Assembly: GCF_024623725.1 (NCBI RefSeq)
Contig: NZ_JANKHG010000001.1
Coordinates: forward strand, 62,001-126,000
Direction: 5' to 3'
Length of the DNA stretch: 64,000 nt
Source: Limnobacter parvus
Lineage (GTDB): Bacteria > Pseudomonadota > Gammaproteobacteria > Burkholderiales > Burkholderiaceae_B
How positions within the stretch are numbered: position 1 is the stretch's first letter; each line of letters opens with the position of its first letter. Below, piece by piece: positions 1-8,024 of this stretch. The notes under the pieces are model-generated. The model was not told where the DNA came from. It searched no databases and saw nothing but the letters and a program-made list of their open reading frames with translations. Made by a program: the position numbers and the translations under genes.

Positions 1-243
1 CCCGTTGGGCAATACATCAATAAATGGCAACTTGAATTCTGACGACGAGGCCAGAAAGCTGCTTTCAATGGCGAAGTAATACACATACCCCGCACGTTCA
101 ATAAAATAGGTGTGCAAGCGATTGGTGCCCAACAAAGCGTATGCGTGGTTAACCACCACACGCTGCGGGCTGGCGCTGCCCACGGGCAATCGGCCTGCGA
201 TCAGGTTGGAGTAAATCGCTTTTAAGTTGACGTGTTGTTCCAT
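1..243 (-). CDS. Partial unknown protein of pilus operon (81 residues, runs off left edge)
   Basis: This minus-strand reading frame starts at an ATG at 241-243 and stays open to the window edge, giving 81 residues and no stop. An AGGAT ribosome-site-like stretch lies just upstream, and only 4 bp separate it from the stop of the platform-protein gene, so it is probably translated in the same operon. I do not recognise the protein. The visible part has no signal peptide or obvious membrane helix; it is mixed alpha/beta in character (ending SSSEFKLPFIDVLPNG). By position it may be another assembly or pilin-related component, but that is inference from context only. Confidence 0.6.
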   Translation of the reverse strand, partial: MEQHVNLKAIYSNLIAGRLPVGSASPQRVVVNHAYALLGTNRLHTYFIERAGYVYYFAIESSFLASSSEFKLPFIDVLPNG

Positions 244-247
244 TTTT

Positions 248-1498
248 TTAGGATCCTGAAATCACCAGTTCGTTTTGCAGGTACACCACCGCAAGGCTGA
301 AAAGCACCGCAATGCCGGAATACACAAGCGAGCCCACAAAGGCGAGAATCGCGAATCTGCGTGCTGCGGAATTGGCTTTGTCCTCGCGGGTTTGTGAAAT
401 TGAGGCCAAACACTCGGCCAATTGGGTTTGGTCTTTGTGAGCGCGTATCAGCAGCCTTTCGCTGCTGTCGAGCAACATGTGATTGAATGCGCTTGCCGGT
501 TGCTCGCCGATTTCACTGCGGTTGGTGATGTCTTCCCAAAAGCGTGTAATGGTGGGGGTGATGGTGCCCTTGCGCGCAATTTGCACTGCATTCAAAAACG
601 CAACACCGCCTGTTAACAGCGAACCCAGCACACGGGTTGTTGCAGCCATGCCGGAAGATATCAACAGCTCGCCAATCACTGGTACTTTTTCCAGCATGGC
701 AAAGGCCTGGGTTCTGGTTTTCTGGTCGGGCGACAACACCATCATGGTGAAATAAATCAACACCAGCATGAACACAAACGAGAACGCCAAAAGGCCGTTG
801 TTGACCTGTTCAGCAAGCGCCAGCGAACTTTCAAACTGAGCAATTTTTTCCGGGTCCTCACTCATCAGCGGAGTGCCCTTCAATTGCTCGATCAAGCCGA
901 AGCGCATGCCCACCACGGTGGACACTGCCATGATCAAATCAAGCGCAGTCCAGGTGACTGCACCAAACATCAACTTGAAAGTTGCGGAACCCTTTTCATA
1001 AAAACTAACCGCTGTTTCAAGCGCTTTGCTAAGCTGCCCGGCTGTTTCACCGGCACGCAGAACCGCCAGTGTTGAATCATCGAACCAATTCAACAATTCA
1101 AGGGCTTGAACAAATCCAAAACCCTGTCGAAGTGCATTCAATGCTTGATTCAAGACCAAACGTTGCTCGCCCAGCTCGCCCAAAATAACCTGTTCCAATG
1201 CTTTTTCAGGCGACAGGCCTGAACGCACATTGAATGCCAAAGCCTGCAAGAATTTTTGTTTGTAACTGCGGCTTACCTTGGATGCAAACAGCCTTTGCAA
1301 TGCGCCTTTTGAACGCACTTCAAAAATATCGAGTACAACCCCACCCCGGTCAATCACCTGCTGAATGGCCTCGCGTTTTCGGGAAGCAGTAATAACAAGT
1401 TCGTGACGGAAATAGCCGGTTAAACGATCATCTGGGCGCGCAGTGGCGTCGAGCATTTGCGGTGCAAGATATTGAACCCTGTAGTTTGCAATGGCCAT
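248..1498 (-). CDS. Type II secretion F / PilC-PilR-type inner-membrane platform protein
   Basis: A 416-residue polytopic protein of the GspF/PilC/PilR family, the inner-membrane platform on which pilin or pseudopilin subunits are handled. It carries two T2SSF-like repeats. The first contains the motif FNVRSGLSPEKALEQ and then LRAGETAGQLSKALE, followed by a hydrophobic segment; the second contains LGSLLTGGVAFLNAVQIARK and ends with a C-terminal membrane helix (ILAFVGSLVYSGIAVLFSLA). The ATG at 1498 is preferred over the longer frame to 1549 because it lies 4 bp after the upstream ATPase stop and avoids overlap. It is immediately downstream of the ATPase gene, the usual pairing of platform and motor. 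Family assignment is firm; assignment to a type IVb pilus rather than another type II-like machine comes from the neighbouring secretin. Confidence 0.85.
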   Translation of the reverse strand: MAIANYRVQYLAPQMLDATARPDDRLTGYFRHELVITASRKREAIQQVIDRGGVVLDIFEVRSKGALQRLFASKVSRSYKQKFLQALAFNVRSGLSPEKALEQVILGELGEQRLVLNQALNALRQGFGFVQALELLNWFDDSTLAVLRAGETAGQLSKALETAVSFYEKGSATFKLMFGAVTWTALDLIMAVSTVVGMRFGLIEQLKGTPLMSEDPEKIAQFESSLALAEQVNNGLLAFSFVFMLVLIYFTMMVLSPDQKTRTQAFAMLEKVPVIGELLISSGMAATTRVLGSLLTGGVAFLNAVQIARKGTITPTITRFWEDITNRSEIGEQPASAFNHMLLDSSERLLIRAHKDQTQLAECLASISQTREDKANSAARRFAILAFVGSLVYSGIAVLFSLAVVYLQNELVISGS

Positions 1499-1502
1499 GC
1501 GC

Positions 1503-3200
1503 TTACTCCACCGCACCGAATAGTTGGGCCACGCTGCGCCAATCCACAAGCCCCTGGTCCATCAGGGTTTGCAATGTGTCCAGGCGGCTGGTGTACTCCA
1601 CACCATTTTCTTCGCGCAAGTCCACTGGCAATTCAAGCTCATTGTTCTTGAATGCCCGCACAAAGTTGGCCCTCATTCCTTCATTGGTGGGCACATGCAA
1701 AGTTTCATGCGCGGCCACACGACCTGAATACCCAGTGCTTGCGCAGCGCGTGCAACCAGTTTTCTTTTTAAGGCCGGGGCGGGCTTGAATCAACCCACCT
1801 GTTAGTCGCAGGGTGTGGCTTTGTAGCTGTTCAATTTCGTCGTTGTGCATGGGCTTGGCACATGAACACAAACGTCGCATCAAGCGCTGGTGCACCACCA
1901 TGCGCAAGAAGTGCGCAATCAGAAATTCTGAATCGGCCCGGTGCGAAGGGTCGATCATCGACAAAAACCGTTCGCTGACTTGAATCACGCTGTTGGCGTG
2001 AATGGTGGAAATGACCAAGTGACCGCTTTCTGCAAAAGCCAACGCTGCCCGCGCGGAATCGGCGTCGCGAATTTCACCAAAAATAAGAATGTCAGGATCT
2101 TGCCGCAGAATGGACCGTTCCAGGTCAATTGCTTTTTGCTTCACCAAAGCCTGCAACTGAATTTGCTTGGCGAACGGCAAGATGTATTCAACCGGGTCTT
2201 CAACAGTAATAATATTCATCGCATCGCGGCGAAACCCGCAAGCCATGGTGTATTGCGTTGTACTTTTACCTGAACCCGTGGCACCGGAAATAAACACCAA
2301 GCCACCGGTTTTACCGGTTTGCTGGGTAATGCCGCGAATCAGTTCCATCATCTTGGGCTGGCCCGGAAACAATGCGGAAAGGCTGGGTAGTAATGATGCA
2401 TCCAGTGCACGCAACACCAGCGATTCACCATCGACCAAAGGCTGTGTTGAAATACGAAAATCCACAACTCGGCCCTCGTGTTCAACAGTCAAGCGACCGT
2501 CTTGCGCCGTGCGGCTATTCGACGCATCCATGCCTGCTTCAATTTTGATACGGGCCACCAGCGACTGCATCAGCAATTCGGGTAACAGATGGGTTTGGCG
2601 CATGGCGGAATCAACCCGATAGGCTATCCATGCATCGGGGTCAGATTTCCGGCTTAGATGAATGTCGCTTGCGCGCAATGAAAGTGCTTCTTTCAGCACC
2701 GCATACACCAGGCTGCGCAAGCGCCCCGCTTCCAAACCTTCGGAACGAAGAATGGACACCAAACCATTGACTGAACCCGATTGTTCAATGCGCATCAGCA
2801 CATCAAATACTTCCTGTCGACTTGCGGGCAACACACGAAGCGCTTGCACTGGGGCACGCAGAATTTCCTGAATTCGGGCGCGTTGTGCTGCACTTAAAGG
2901 TTGAGCACATTTCAGTGTGAGCACACCTTTTGAAAACTCAGTGGGCACGCACACGAAGCGTCGACAATATTCCAGCGGCAAAATTGTTTGCAGGGTGAAG
3001 TGATCACCAATGACACCCAGGTCATCGACATGGTCATCGTCCCGAAGATCATCGGCATTGATGAAGCGCGAACGCAGCGCGAGGCTTGATAGTTCAGATA
3101 CACGACCTTCTGATCGCAAATGTGCATGTTGCTGACGCAACAGCGTGAGCTGGTGGTCATCAAGCCCTGCATCGCTCAACTCCTGTTCTGTGCTTTTCAT
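1503..3200 (-). CDS. GspE/PilQ-type secretion or pilus assembly ATPase
   Basis: A cytoplasmic hexameric ATPase of the type II/IV secretion superfamily, 565 residues from the ATG at 3200. Seen in order: an N-terminal domain of about 170 residues, the RASDIHL motif near residue 176, Walker A GATGSGKST near 306-314, EDPVEY (Asp box) near 334, Walker B with DPDILIFGEIRD near 368-379, a His box STIHAN near 398, and a C-terminal tetracysteine zinc-type motif (CSC followed by CTRC). All ATPase signatures are intact. The frame is open to 3281, but the 3200 start removes overlap with the upstream gene (ends 3220). It should power pilin assembly or retraction with the adjacent platform protein; the direction of action cannot be told from sequence. 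Confidence 0.88.
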   Translation of the reverse strand: MKSTEQELSDAGLDDHQLTLLRQQHAHLRSEGRVSELSSLALRSRFINADDLRDDDHVDDLGVIGDHFTLQTILPLEYCRRFVCVPTEFSKGVLTLKCAQPLSAAQRARIQEILRAPVQALRVLPASRQEVFDVLMRIEQSGSVNGLVSILRSEGLEAGRLRSLVYAVLKEALSLRASDIHLSRKSDPDAWIAYRVDSAMRQTHLLPELLMQSLVARIKIEAGMDASNSRTAQDGRLTVEHEGRVVDFRISTQPLVDGESLVLRALDASLLPSLSALFPGQPKMMELIRGITQQTGKTGGLVFISGATGSGKSTTQYTMACGFRRDAMNIITVEDPVEYILPFAKQIQLQALVKQKAIDLERSILRQDPDILIFGEIRDADSARAALAFAESGHLVISTIHANSVIQVSERFLSMIDPSHRADSEFLIAHFLRMVVHQRLMRRLCSCAKPMHNDEIEQLQSHTLRLTGGLIQARPGLKKKTGCTRCASTGYSGRVAAHETLHVPTNEGMRANFVRAFKNNELELPVDLREENGVEYTSRLDTLQTLMDQGLVDWRSVAQLFGAVE

Positions 3201-3219
3201 GGTGCGTTGCCTTGTGCGG

Positions 3220-4065
3220 CTAAAACGGTGAAGACGAACCAAAGCCGGGCTGCTGGCCAAAGCCTTGATTGCCACCGCCAAAGCCTGAACCGAAGTTGCC
3301 GTTGTTGCCTTGCTGGTTGCTTTGCTGATTACCCGCCACGCCCGTGGCTGAGAAAGTTTGTGTGTTTAGCCTGGGAACCAGGTAATTGAAAGATTCCGTT
3401 TCTACTTTCAGCAACTGCGAATCGGTGGGTACTTGTGCAATGCCGCCATCGCTTGATTCCAATGCGCCGAAAAACACATTGACCCAGGCACCTTTGTCGC
3501 TGAGCCAATCGACCATCACGTCTTGCCCCATCACTTTGGCGCGCACGGAATAACCCGAAATGTTCACCACTTGCCCCACTCGCAAACGAACCACCGCAGT
3601 AGAACGCGATACATTGCGGGTGCCGGCCACTACAGATTCCTGCCCGCCCTGCCCCGCTTGCCCGCCCTGCCCGGGAGACGTGCCCACCCCAGGGGATGTT
3701 TGCACTGTTTCATTGCTGACCTTGCGCATCACGATTGCATTTTGAATATGTGCGGTGACCTGCATTCCGGAAAACAGATTGGCCAGCGCCAAAGGCACTA
3801 CAGCTGAATTCAGGGCTTGTTGCCTTACATTTAAATCTTCTTGTGTAATTCGTCGCTCGGCCTGCTGGCGCAGGTCCTCAGAATCTGCGGAATTGCCAAC
3901 AGGGGCCGTACTTTTGGCGGGCGCACTGCCTTCAGCGGCATTGTTTGTTTCCGTTAGCAGCGCAGGCCGTACCAGCGGATTTGCGATGGTTTGTGCCAGG
4001 CCAACTGCAGGCAAAGTACTTGTAAGCAGTACGAGAAGCCAACGTGTGTCGTTCAACTTTTTCAT
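3220..4065 (-). CDS. Exported Gly/Gln-rich periplasmic protein of pilus operon
   Basis: A 281-residue protein with a clear Sec signal peptide (WLLVLLTSTLPAVGLAQ). The start ATG at 4065 has a good ribosome site (GAGG five bases upstream) that lies inside the end of the secretin gene, so the two are probably coupled. After a low-complexity linker comes a central folded stretch with TAVVRLRVGQVVNISGYSVR and DVMVDWLSDKGAWVNVFFG, resembling a small beta domain. The C-terminus is rich in Gly, Gln and Phe (GFGGGNQGFGQQ), likely disordered. The slot between secretin and ATPase is occupied in type IVb operons by PilO/PilP proteins, so a PilP-like periplasmic linker is possible, but I see no recognisable signature and do not assign it. 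Confidence 0.7.
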   Translation of the reverse strand: MKKLNDTRWLLVLLTSTLPAVGLAQTIANPLVRPALLTETNNAAEGSAPAKSTAPVGNSADSEDLRQQAERRITQEDLNVRQQALNSAVVPLALANLFSGMQVTAHIQNAIVMRKVSNETVQTSPGVGTSPGQGGQAGQGGQESVVAGTRNVSRSTAVVRLRVGQVVNISGYSVRAKVMGQDVMVDWLSDKGAWVNVFFGALESSDGGIAQVPTDSQLLKVETESFNYLVPRLNTQTFSATGVAGNQQSNQQGNNGNFGSGFGGGNQGFGQQPGFGSSSPF

Positions 4066-4072
4066 GTCAGCC

Positions 4073-5773
4073 TCAGGGTTTTACTTTGGTTAGTTTCGAC
4101 AACATTTGCGTGGGTTGTGGTACGGCACCCAGGCGGCTGGACATGCGCAGCGCACTGCCTTTGAATTCCGCCTTGGCTACACTGGCCACGGGCTCCAGAA
4201 ACTCTTCGGGTTCGGCTTCGGGCTGAACTTCCGGAGTTGAACTGGGTGTTGGCACAGCCGCAGGTACAGGCTGAATTTGCCTGCGTACAGCGGGCGCGCG
4301 CATGGGTTCGCTGTAAACATCGGCTGCGGCCTGGCGGGTGTCATCGAACAGCAGCAAGCGTGGGCGAATGGTCACCACCAGTTCTGTTTGCTTGGTACTT
4401 TTCACCTTGCTGAGAATGCCCAAGCCTTCTTGAGAATCGTCTTGTGAACGCGATACGGTGATGCCACCCAATAAAATGGTGTCGCCGGGGCGACAACGAA
4501 TTTGGGTTTTCAGTTCACGGTCAGCCACTTCAGGCAGGTTTAAATCAACACCCAATGCAGTGAAGCGCTTCAGTGCTAGCAGTTCGGTAATCGAAATATT
4601 GATTCGGGTGTAAATGGTGGCGTCGTGTGCTTCGCCAGTTAATGACACTTCAAGACCGGTGCGCAGGTTTTGAGTATCCGCAGTGGATTGCGCAACGCCG
4701 TTCACAATTTGAGAACCGACCCGTGAAACAAACGTGGTGGACTGCCCCACGCGAATGTTGCCGTTGGTGCCGTTCATCAGGCCAATCTTGGGCTGGCTTA
4801 GTGTTTTAACATCACCCTGTGAGCGTAAGAAATCGAGCAAGAAATTGGTTGAAAAATTTTCGCCAAAAATAAGTGCTTCAATGCCTGTGGAAGAACGCGA
4901 CACCTGCCCTACGCTGGTGGCAGTACTGGCCGCACCTACAATTCCAGAATCGGGCGCTGTGTTGATGCCAGCACCGGTTTTGTAAAGTTCCCAGCGAATG
5001 CCCATGTTCGACGAATCGTTCAAATCGACTTGCAACACATTCATGTCGTAAACAATCAGTGAACGGGTTGCTCGGGCCTTGTTCATGTAGCTTTGAATGT
5101 CGGTCAACGCGCGGCGGTTTGCGCGAAACACCAACGACCGGTTGATGCGGTCCAGGTAAACGTCTTTCGCGCCCAGGTACTGCATGGTGTTGGTTACACC
5201 GGCCATGCTGTCTTCGTTCAACACCGGGGGCATGGTGACTACAAACTGCTGTTCCGGCATGATGCGCAACACACCAGAATCGCTGACAGTCCAGAAGAAA
5301 CCCATGATTTCACCCAACTGATTCATGACGCTGGGCAAAGTGCCGTTCAAGTTATTAAGGGTGACCACACCATAACGGGAAGCTGAATCTGCGCCACCTT
5401 CAAAGCTAAGTGGCATGTTGGTGTCTGCAAAAATAATTTGCAGCACATCGAACAAACCACGTTCAGTCACTGACAAATTGCGAATTTCGCGATCGGGCAA
5501 TTGCCCGCCCGACATTTGAGGCCGCACCCAGAAAGTGTCCGAGGGCAAGCGTTCGATTGGCAATGTTCGCTGGGCAATGTTTGAGTCAGACGAGGAGAGT
5601 TCAGCAGCGGTTATTTCAGGCGCTTTGATTTTGTCTTTGAAAACTTGCATGTCCTCGAACGGACGCAACGATGAGCAAGCAGCAGCGCCCAGGGCGACAG
5701 CCACGTAAACACCAATTCTACTCACCGATAAAGCGGTGTTTAATGCGGTGTTTGGTTTCATACTGATGCTCAT
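4073..5773 (-). CDS. pilN: Type IVb pilus / type II-like lipoprotein secretin (PilN type)
   Basis: An outer-membrane secretin of 566 residues. The N-terminus carries a lipoprotein signal ending ALGAAAC with the lipidated Cys at about residue 33. The middle holds N-domain-like repeats (RINRSLVFRANRRALTDIQ), and the C-terminal third is a secretin domain with VKTLSQPKIGLMNGTNG and the signature DTILLGGITVSRSQDDSQ followed by TELVVTIRPRLL. Lipidated secretins of this length that precede a PilQ ATPase and PilR platform gene match the PilN group of type IVb pili. A second ATG at 5761 gives a more typical signal peptide and may be the true start. It is the first gene of the operon; divergent gene 5903 lies across a 129-bp promoter region. 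The pilN name rests on family and order. Confidence 0.82.
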   Translation of the reverse strand: MSISMKPNTALNTALSVSRIGVYVAVALGAAACSSLRPFEDMQVFKDKIKAPEITAAELSSSDSNIAQRTLPIERLPSDTFWVRPQMSGGQLPDREIRNLSVTERGLFDVLQIIFADTNMPLSFEGGADSASRYGVVTLNNLNGTLPSVMNQLGEIMGFFWTVSDSGVLRIMPEQQFVVTMPPVLNEDSMAGVTNTMQYLGAKDVYLDRINRSLVFRANRRALTDIQSYMNKARATRSLIVYDMNVLQVDLNDSSNMGIRWELYKTGAGINTAPDSGIVGAASTATSVGQVSRSSTGIEALIFGENFSTNFLLDFLRSQGDVKTLSQPKIGLMNGTNGNIRVGQSTTFVSRVGSQIVNGVAQSTADTQNLRTGLEVSLTGEAHDATIYTRINISITELLALKRFTALGVDLNLPEVADRELKTQIRCRPGDTILLGGITVSRSQDDSQEGLGILSKVKSTKQTELVVTIRPRLLLFDDTRQAAADVYSEPMRAPAVRRQIQPVPAAVPTPSSTPEVQPEAEPEEFLEPVASVAKAEFKGSALRMSSRLGAVPQPTQMLSKLTKVKP

Positions 5774-5902
5774 CCTTTACTAATCGGTACCACTGAGTAT
5801 CCAGATAAGGGATGGGTTAAACATCCCTCTAAGGAGTCACCTCACCGCCCCCACCTTTTCGTGGGATAAAGTGGGGTTAACCGGAATTCATGGAGAGAAA
5901 AA
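5774..5902. promoter_or_regulatory. Divergent promoter region with two small hairpins
   Basis: This 129-bp gap separates the divergent secretin operon and the DsrE-like gene. It contains a perfect 7-bp hairpin (AGGGATG at 5808-5814, CATCCCT at 5822-5828) and a second potential stem between CCCCAC and GTGGGG near 5849-5876. A GGAGAG ribosome site at 5892 serves the plus-strand gene. I see no unambiguous -35/-10 pair, and neither hairpin has the T-tract of a terminator. The palindromes could be protein-binding sites; nothing in the sequence identifies a regulator. Confidence 0.4.
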
Positions 5903-6373
5903 TTGAAAGCTATTTTTATCAGAAAAGCGTTGCTGGGCTTGGTTTCCGGCATGTTACTAACAAGCCCTTTGCACGCGCAGAACACCGCCGCTGCACCTCG
6001 AGTGCACACCCAAGACATCACCTCGAAAGTGGTGTATCACATCAATGGCGCTGAACAGCCGCTTAAGGGATTGCGAAATATTCGCAACCATCTGGATGTG
6101 TCGCCAAAAACAACTATTGTGGTGGTGACCCATGCGAATGGCGTTGATTTCTTGATGGAAGGCGCCAAACACGCGGAAACCGGCACGCAGTACGCACCGC
6201 TTGTTAGCGCGCTAACAGCCCGTGGTGTTGTGTTTGAAATTTGCGAAATTACCTTGAAGAACAGAAAGCTGAACAAGGACCAGTTTGTGCTGGACGCCAC
6301 ATTCACCCCTTCCGGCGTAGTGCGCGTTGCCGATTTGCAAACCCAACAAGGCTTCGCTTACATCAAACCCTAA
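5903..6373 (+). CDS. Exported DsrE/DsrF-like family protein
   Basis: A 156-residue protein with a Sec signal peptide (KALLGLVSGMLLTSPLHAQ). The mature part resembles periplasmic DsrE-like proteins: KVVYHINGAEQPLKGLRNIRNHLD, then a strand TIVVVTHANGVDFLMEGA, and a later FEICEITLKNRKL that keeps a single Cys. The start is TTG at 5903, supported by the well placed GGAGAG at 5892; the ATG at 5890 is in another frame. Small DsrE-like proteins of this exported type are common and of unknown biochemical role; a link to sulfur transfer cannot be claimed because only one Cys is present. Confidence 0.65.
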   Translation: MKAIFIRKALLGLVSGMLLTSPLHAQNTAAAPRVHTQDITSKVVYHINGAEQPLKGLRNIRNHLDVSPKTTIVVVTHANGVDFLMEGAKHAETGTQYAPLVSALTARGVVFEICEITLKNRKLNKDQFVLDATFTPSGVVRVADLQTQQGFAYIKP

Positions 6374-6397
6374 TAATTAACTTATTACCCTGCCTTC

Positions 6398-7654
6398 ATG
6401 AACCCCATAACCCACAAGGCTGTTTCACCCCTAACCGTGCTGTGGTGCGGGGCTTTTATCATGACCATTGCACTTGGCGTTCGCCATTCATTCGGTTTGT
6501 TTTTACAACCCATGAGTTTGAGCAATGAATGGGGACGCGAAGTGTTCGCCTTTTCCATTGCGATGCAAAATCTGGTGTGGGGGGTGGCACAGCCCTTTGT
6601 AGGAAGAATGGCGGACCGGCTAGGTGCTGCGATTACCATGATGATTGGGGGCGCGCTTTACGCGTTAGGCCTTTTTTTGATGGCCACTGTGGAAAGCCCC
6701 GGTATGCTGACATTCAGTGCAGGTATTTTGATTGGCCTGGGTTTGAGTGGCACCACGTTTCCTGTGGTTTTTGGGGCGGTAAGCCGCGCCATGCCCCCTG
6801 AAAAGCGCAGTATGGCCATGGGCATTTCCATGGCGCTGGGCTCATTGGGTCAGTTTGCATTCCTGCCCGGCGGGCTGTTCTTGATCAACTCGATTGGTTG
6901 GTCTTCTGCGCTAACTGCGCTTGCGTGTATTGCGCTGATTATCATGGCTTTGGCTTGGCCACTGTTCGAGAGAAAACAAAATGTAGCGCCGCTTGGCCAA
7001 GCCCTTGCAAGCACGCCGACAAACCTGCCGCCTGAACTGGGCATGTGGGCATCGCTTCGCCAAGCGATACAACACCGGGCATTTTTAATGTTAAGCGTAG
7101 GCTACTTTGTGTGTGGCTTTCAAATTCTGTTCATCAGTGTGCACCTGCCCAGCTACCTGCAAGACAGTGGCATACCCGCCAGCGCAGGCAGCACTGCCCT
7201 GGCACTGATTGGTCTGTTCAATATTCTGGGCAGTTACCTGGCAGGGTTGTGGGGTGGGAAATACCGAAAACCGATGTTGCTCAGCGGCATTTATGGTTTG
7301 CGCGGTTTATTGATTATCGCTTTCGTGCTGGCCCCACTCAGCACCTGGAGCGTGTACCTGTTCGCAGCTTGCATGGGCGTACTTTGGCTTTCAACCGTGC
7401 CGCTGACCACAGGCACGGTGTCGTCCATGTTTGGGGTGAAAAACCTTTCCATGCTGGGCGGCCTGGTGTTTATGTTCCATCAAATTGGTGCTTTTGTTGG
7501 CGGCTGGCTGGGGGGGTTGTTGTTTGACGCCACAGGCAGCTACCAGGTGGTGTGGTGGATCTGTGTGGCTTTAAGTGCAATTGCAGCTGCGATAAACTGG
7601 CCAATACAGGAACGAAGTGCAGAGCACCATGAACCAACAACCCAAGCAGCCTGA
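6398..7654 (+). CDS. Major facilitator superfamily transporter
   Basis: A 418-residue inner-membrane transporter with about 12 hydrophobic helices in two halves. Helix 1 is followed by RHSFGLFLQPM, and the loop after helix 2 carries GRMADRLGA, the MFS motif-A variant (GxxxDRxGx). A charged central loop near residues 195-215 separates the halves. It resembles the oxalate/formate or monocarboxylate antiporter-like groups of MFS, so an organic acid substrate is plausible but not shown. It starts 24 bp after the DsrE-like gene and its end overlaps the next small ORF. Confidence 0.8.
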   Translation: MNPITHKAVSPLTVLWCGAFIMTIALGVRHSFGLFLQPMSLSNEWGREVFAFSIAMQNLVWGVAQPFVGRMADRLGAAITMMIGGALYALGLFLMATVESPGMLTFSAGILIGLGLSGTTFPVVFGAVSRAMPPEKRSMAMGISMALGSLGQFAFLPGGLFLINSIGWSSALTALACIALIIMALAWPLFERKQNVAPLGQALASTPTNLPPELGMWASLRQAIQHRAFLMLSVGYFVCGFQILFISVHLPSYLQDSGIPASAGSTALALIGLFNILGSYLAGLWGGKYRKPMLLSGIYGLRGLLIIAFVLAPLSTWSVYLFAACMGVLWLSTVPLTTGTVSSMFGVKNLSMLGGLVFMFHQIGAFVGGWLGGLLFDATGSYQVVWWICVALSAIAAAINWPIQERSAEHHEPTTQAA

Positions 7655-7787
7655 TTCATCTGCAGCACCTTTGATGCCACGCTGGGCAAAGGTGGCGCTG
7701 GTGGTGGTCGCCCTGTTGGTGATGCTGGGGTATGCCAGCCCGGACATGCGGGCGGTTTATGTTGCCGCTTGGGCTGCTTGCTTTTAA
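7629..7787 (+). CDS. Possible small single-span membrane protein (52 residues)
   Basis: The ATG at 7629 lies inside the last 26 bases of the MFS gene in another frame and opens a 52-residue ORF ending in TAA at 7785-7787. It has a polar N-terminus (MNQQPKQPDSSAAPLMPRW), one strongly hydrophobic helix (AKVALVVVALLVMLGY) and a short tail ending WAACF. The overlap suggests translational coupling with the transporter. Nothing else identifies it, and its 3' end abuts the start of a structured repeat, so it could also be the remnant of a longer gene cut by that repeat. Confidence 0.45.
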   Translation: MNQQPKQPDSSAAPLMPRWAKVALVVVALLVMLGYASPDMRAVYVAAWAACF

Positions 7788-7997
7788 TGATTCGATTGCC
7801 GGGTTGGCCTTGCGCTGGGTCAGCACTGAAAACCGCAAATACCCTTCTTCAATTTAGCTTGCGTTCACCGCACCCCGACAAAAAAGATGGTCGGTGTGCG
7901 GGGTCGCTCTTCGCGCGAACACGCTCGCTAAAATGAAGCGGGGCGGTTTTCTTGAAGTGCTGACCCAGCGCAAGGCCAACCCAGCAACCTGAATAAT
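7786..7997 (+). repeat. Structured double-hairpin repeat, copy A (plus orientation)
   Basis: A roughly 210-bp element bounded by a long inverted repeat. The 27-base arm at 7801-7827 pairs perfectly with 7956-7982; the stem continues with GAAAACCGC (7828-7836) against GCGGTTTTC (7943-7951), leaving TTGA (7952-7955) as an asymmetric bulge. Weaker pairing extends outward to about 7786 and 7997. Inside are hairpin 1 (7868-7901, loop AAAAAAGAT) and hairpin 2 (about 7904-7918). The core GGTTTTCTTGAAG is at 7945-7957. Three further copies occur at 8025-8225, 49965-50212 and 50305-50515. No convincing protein-coding gene lies in it. Confidence 0.8.
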
Positions 7998-8024
7998 CCC
8001 GGTGCTACGCGAGCAACTTGATAT

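Noticed and set aside
5774-5902. Riboswitch upstream of the DsrE-like gene
   Set aside because: Only two small hairpins are visible and no known riboswitch core can be matched.
7786-7997. Repeat copies as simple intrinsic terminators
   Set aside because: Stems are too long, with two inner hairpins and a conserved bulge, and they lack terminal T-tracts.
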